This document shows, in pieces, positions 49,386 through 50,297 of a stretch of 50,297 nt of DNA. Both the position numbers and the translations under genes were made by a program. Each line of letters opens with the position of its first letter. Within the stretch, counting starts at the first letter, position 1. The stretch spans positions 1-50,297 of the forward strand of contig QYZZ01000029.1 of the NCBI GenBank assembly GCA_003838145.1, written 5' to 3'. The notes beneath the pieces are model-generated. The model did not search any database. It was not told where the DNA came from and worked only from the letters and a program-made list of their open reading frames with translations. Origin of the DNA: Tindallia sp. MSAO_Bac2. GTDB lineage: Bacteria; Bacillota; Clostridia; Peptostreptococcales; Tindalliaceae.

Positions 49386-49542
49386 TTTTTCAGGTGTTTT
49401 ATAACCTAATTGGGAAAGGGGTGAAAATCCCCTGCAGCCCCCGCTACTGTAAGTGCGGATGAAAACGGCATCAGCCACCGATCCTTTCGGGAAGGCGCCG
49501 TGAGTAAGACGAAGCACAAGCCAGGAGACCAGCCTGAAAAAG
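49386..49542 (+). ncRNA. Cobalamin (B12) riboswitch
   Basis: All classical blocks are in order: GGTGTTTTATAA, TTGGGAAAGGGGTGAAAATC, CCCCTGCAGCCCCCGCTACTGT, GCCACCGATC, GGGAAGGC, GTAAGACGAAGC and the B12 box AAGCCAGGAGACCAGCC. It binds adenosylcobalamin or a related corrinoid and represses downstream transport or B12 synthesis genes. A promoter lies just upstream and a terminator 54 bases downstream. No coding sequence follows within the window. Confidence 0.95.
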
Positions 49543-49595
49543 TTGCACCAAACCCTTCGGAGGGAAGGGCCCATGCGGTGAGAATCTATTCAAAC

Positions 49596-49627
49596 ACATG
49601 GCGTCTTTTCTGACGGTATGTTTTTTT
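49596..49627 (+). terminator. Terminator downstream of the cobalamin riboswitch
   Basis: ACATGGCGTC pairs with GACGGTATGT (one mismatch, one G-U) and is followed by seven T. Together with the riboswitch it makes a transcriptional off-switch. Confidence 0.8.
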
Positions 49628-49679
49628 GATTTTGATCAAAAGATTAAACCGCCAGATCAAAAGACTAAAGATATTAACC

Positions 49680-50075
49680 GCAAAGCACGTTTCCCTTGAT
49701 GGTGATCCCATCTCTACCTGTTTCGCCGTGCCGGGCAGTGCGGGCTGTGCAGATACTCGCTCAGACGCCTGTCCCCCGCCGGGATGAACTCGGCTCCAAA
49801 GGCGTATCGAGCTCGACTCAGGCCAGGGAGTCCCTGAACTCGCAGAGGGGCGCTCAAACAGCAGGGACTCCATTTCTGTCCTTCGTCTCGCTCTTTTGAT
49901 CACAATGGGACAGGCATTGTCTTCGCAAGTTCTGCGACAGCCCTTCTGCCCTACTGAGTTTCAATATCCTTTGACCTGATAGGTGCTGTGATGGGAAACA
50001 CCATCTTCGGGAACCAATGAACAGCTTCTTCGGAATCGATAGCGCCTGCTGACGGCAGTTCACAGCGAGGGCCAG
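49680..50075. other. GC-rich structured DNA with no convincing gene
   Basis: The stretch is visibly more GC-rich than its surroundings and has several inverted repeats: ACGCCT (49765-49770)/AGGCGT (49800-49805), the palindrome TCGAGCTCGA near 49807, and a perfect 10-bp pair GGAGTCCCTG (49827-49836)/CAGGGACTCC (49862-49871). The open frames across it show neither ribosome sites nor recognisable protein motifs. It may be a structured RNA, a repeat unit or a mobile remnant. Confidence 0.5.
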
Positions 50076-50118
50076 AAGAGGAGCTGAACCAGTGCTTTAG
50101 CAGACAATGGGTAAAGGC

Positions 50119-50162
50119 GAATTGATAGTTGATAATGGATAATTGACAATTAAGTTCAAATG
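50119..50162 (-). repeat. Interspersed AT-rich repeat, copy H (reverse orientation)
   Basis: GAATTGATAGTTGATAATGGATAATTGACAATTAAGTTCAAAT is the reverse complement of the usual left part of the family (ATTTGAACTTAATTGTCAATTATCC). The hairpin end is missing. Confidence 0.85.
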
Positions 50163-50297
50163 CTTATAGAAACCGTTGTGCCGACGGAAGCTCCTGAGTT
50201 CTATCCTCTGGATAACGCATTCTAACCTTCCGATAGAGTTGAAACTCTACCAGAAGCTAAGAATCCTGTTAACGTGGAAGCCTATGACCGTGCTGTC

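Noticed and set aside
49586-49903. Minus-strand 105-codon frame across the GC-rich block.
   Set aside because: No ribosome site, odd composition and overlap with strong palindromes; other frames look equally open, so structure explains it better than coding.
50166-50297. Plus-strand frame with protein-like sequence (ETVVPTEAPEFYPLDNAF, then after a stop ETLPEAKNPVNVEAYDRAV) that could be the tail of a broken transposase or a gene starting at the edge.
   Set aside because: It has a stop at 50223, no ribosome site and no motif I can assign; too short at the window edge to call.

Overview
The window looks like chromosome of an anaerobic low/mid-GC Firmicute, most likely class Clostridia. The evidence is Shine-Dalgarno-rich genes, frequent TTG/GTG starts, a tungsten-type aldehyde:ferredoxin oxidoreductase, an NADH-type formate dehydrogenase large subunit, a UGA-decoding selenoprotein, and no aerobic respiratory genes. 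The species cannot be fixed from sequence alone.

Layout. (1) 1-11.9 kb: one long plus-strand catabolic operon. It encodes a creatininase-family protein (cut by the edge), HpcH/HpaI aldolase, D-2-hydroxyacid dehydrogenase, tungsten aldehyde:ferredoxin oxidoreductase (AOR), IolB-like cupin, archaeal-type (type II) GAPDH, archaeal-type phosphoglycerate kinase, an Asp/Glu-racemase-fold protein lacking its second catalytic Cys, malic enzyme, a LarA-type nickel 2-hydroxyacid racemase and a two-subunit CoA transferase, closed by a terminator. (2) 11.9-18.9 kb: a chemoreceptor, uridine kinase, Na/Pi cotransporter and a solute-binding/PAS/GGDEF/HD-GYP receptor. (3) 19.1-23.3 kb: an easily missed SelW-like selenoprotein with in-frame UGA, then a tungstate locus. 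That locus has a ModE-HTH/TupA-like fusion regulator divergent from tupABC, a ModE-box-like palindrome on the tup promoter, and a Moco/Tuco-type riboswitch with terminator in the leader. (4) 23.4-33.6 kb: a C_GCAxxG_C_C protein with a TDT transporter, a LysR regulator with an AfuABC/PhnSTUV-like ABC importer, a peroxiredoxin and a Cys-type formate dehydrogenase. (5) 34.1-42.0 kb: nickel-pincer cofactor genes larE, larB and larC (larC needs a -1 frameshift), preceded by a PP-loop-like protein and an archaeal-type phosphoglycerate mutase, followed by an asparaginase-II-family protein and a DASS transporter. (6) 42.1-49.2 kb: a small secreted protein, ZIP transporter, a second chemoreceptor with inverted architecture, a coiled-coil membrane protein, a membrane-bound LuxR regulator and a stand-alone complex-I/Mrp antiporter-like subunit. 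(7) 49.2-50.3 kb: a promoter, a cobalamin riboswitch with its own terminator, then GC-rich structured DNA without a convincing gene.

How it fits together. The operon at 1-11.9 kb needs tungsten (AOR) and the nickel pincer nucleotide (LarA); the tup locus and the lar locus in the same window could supply these. GAPDH, PGK and the phosphoglycerate mutase are all of archaeal type, so together they could form an alternative triose-phosphate to 2-phosphoglycerate route. The best candidate for an undescribed system is this metal-centred pathway for a hydroxy- or keto-acid substrate; the substrate itself cannot be read from the sequence.

A family of about 65-bp AT-rich interspersed repeats (eight copies found, some ending in a small hairpin) marks many of the intergenic gaps.
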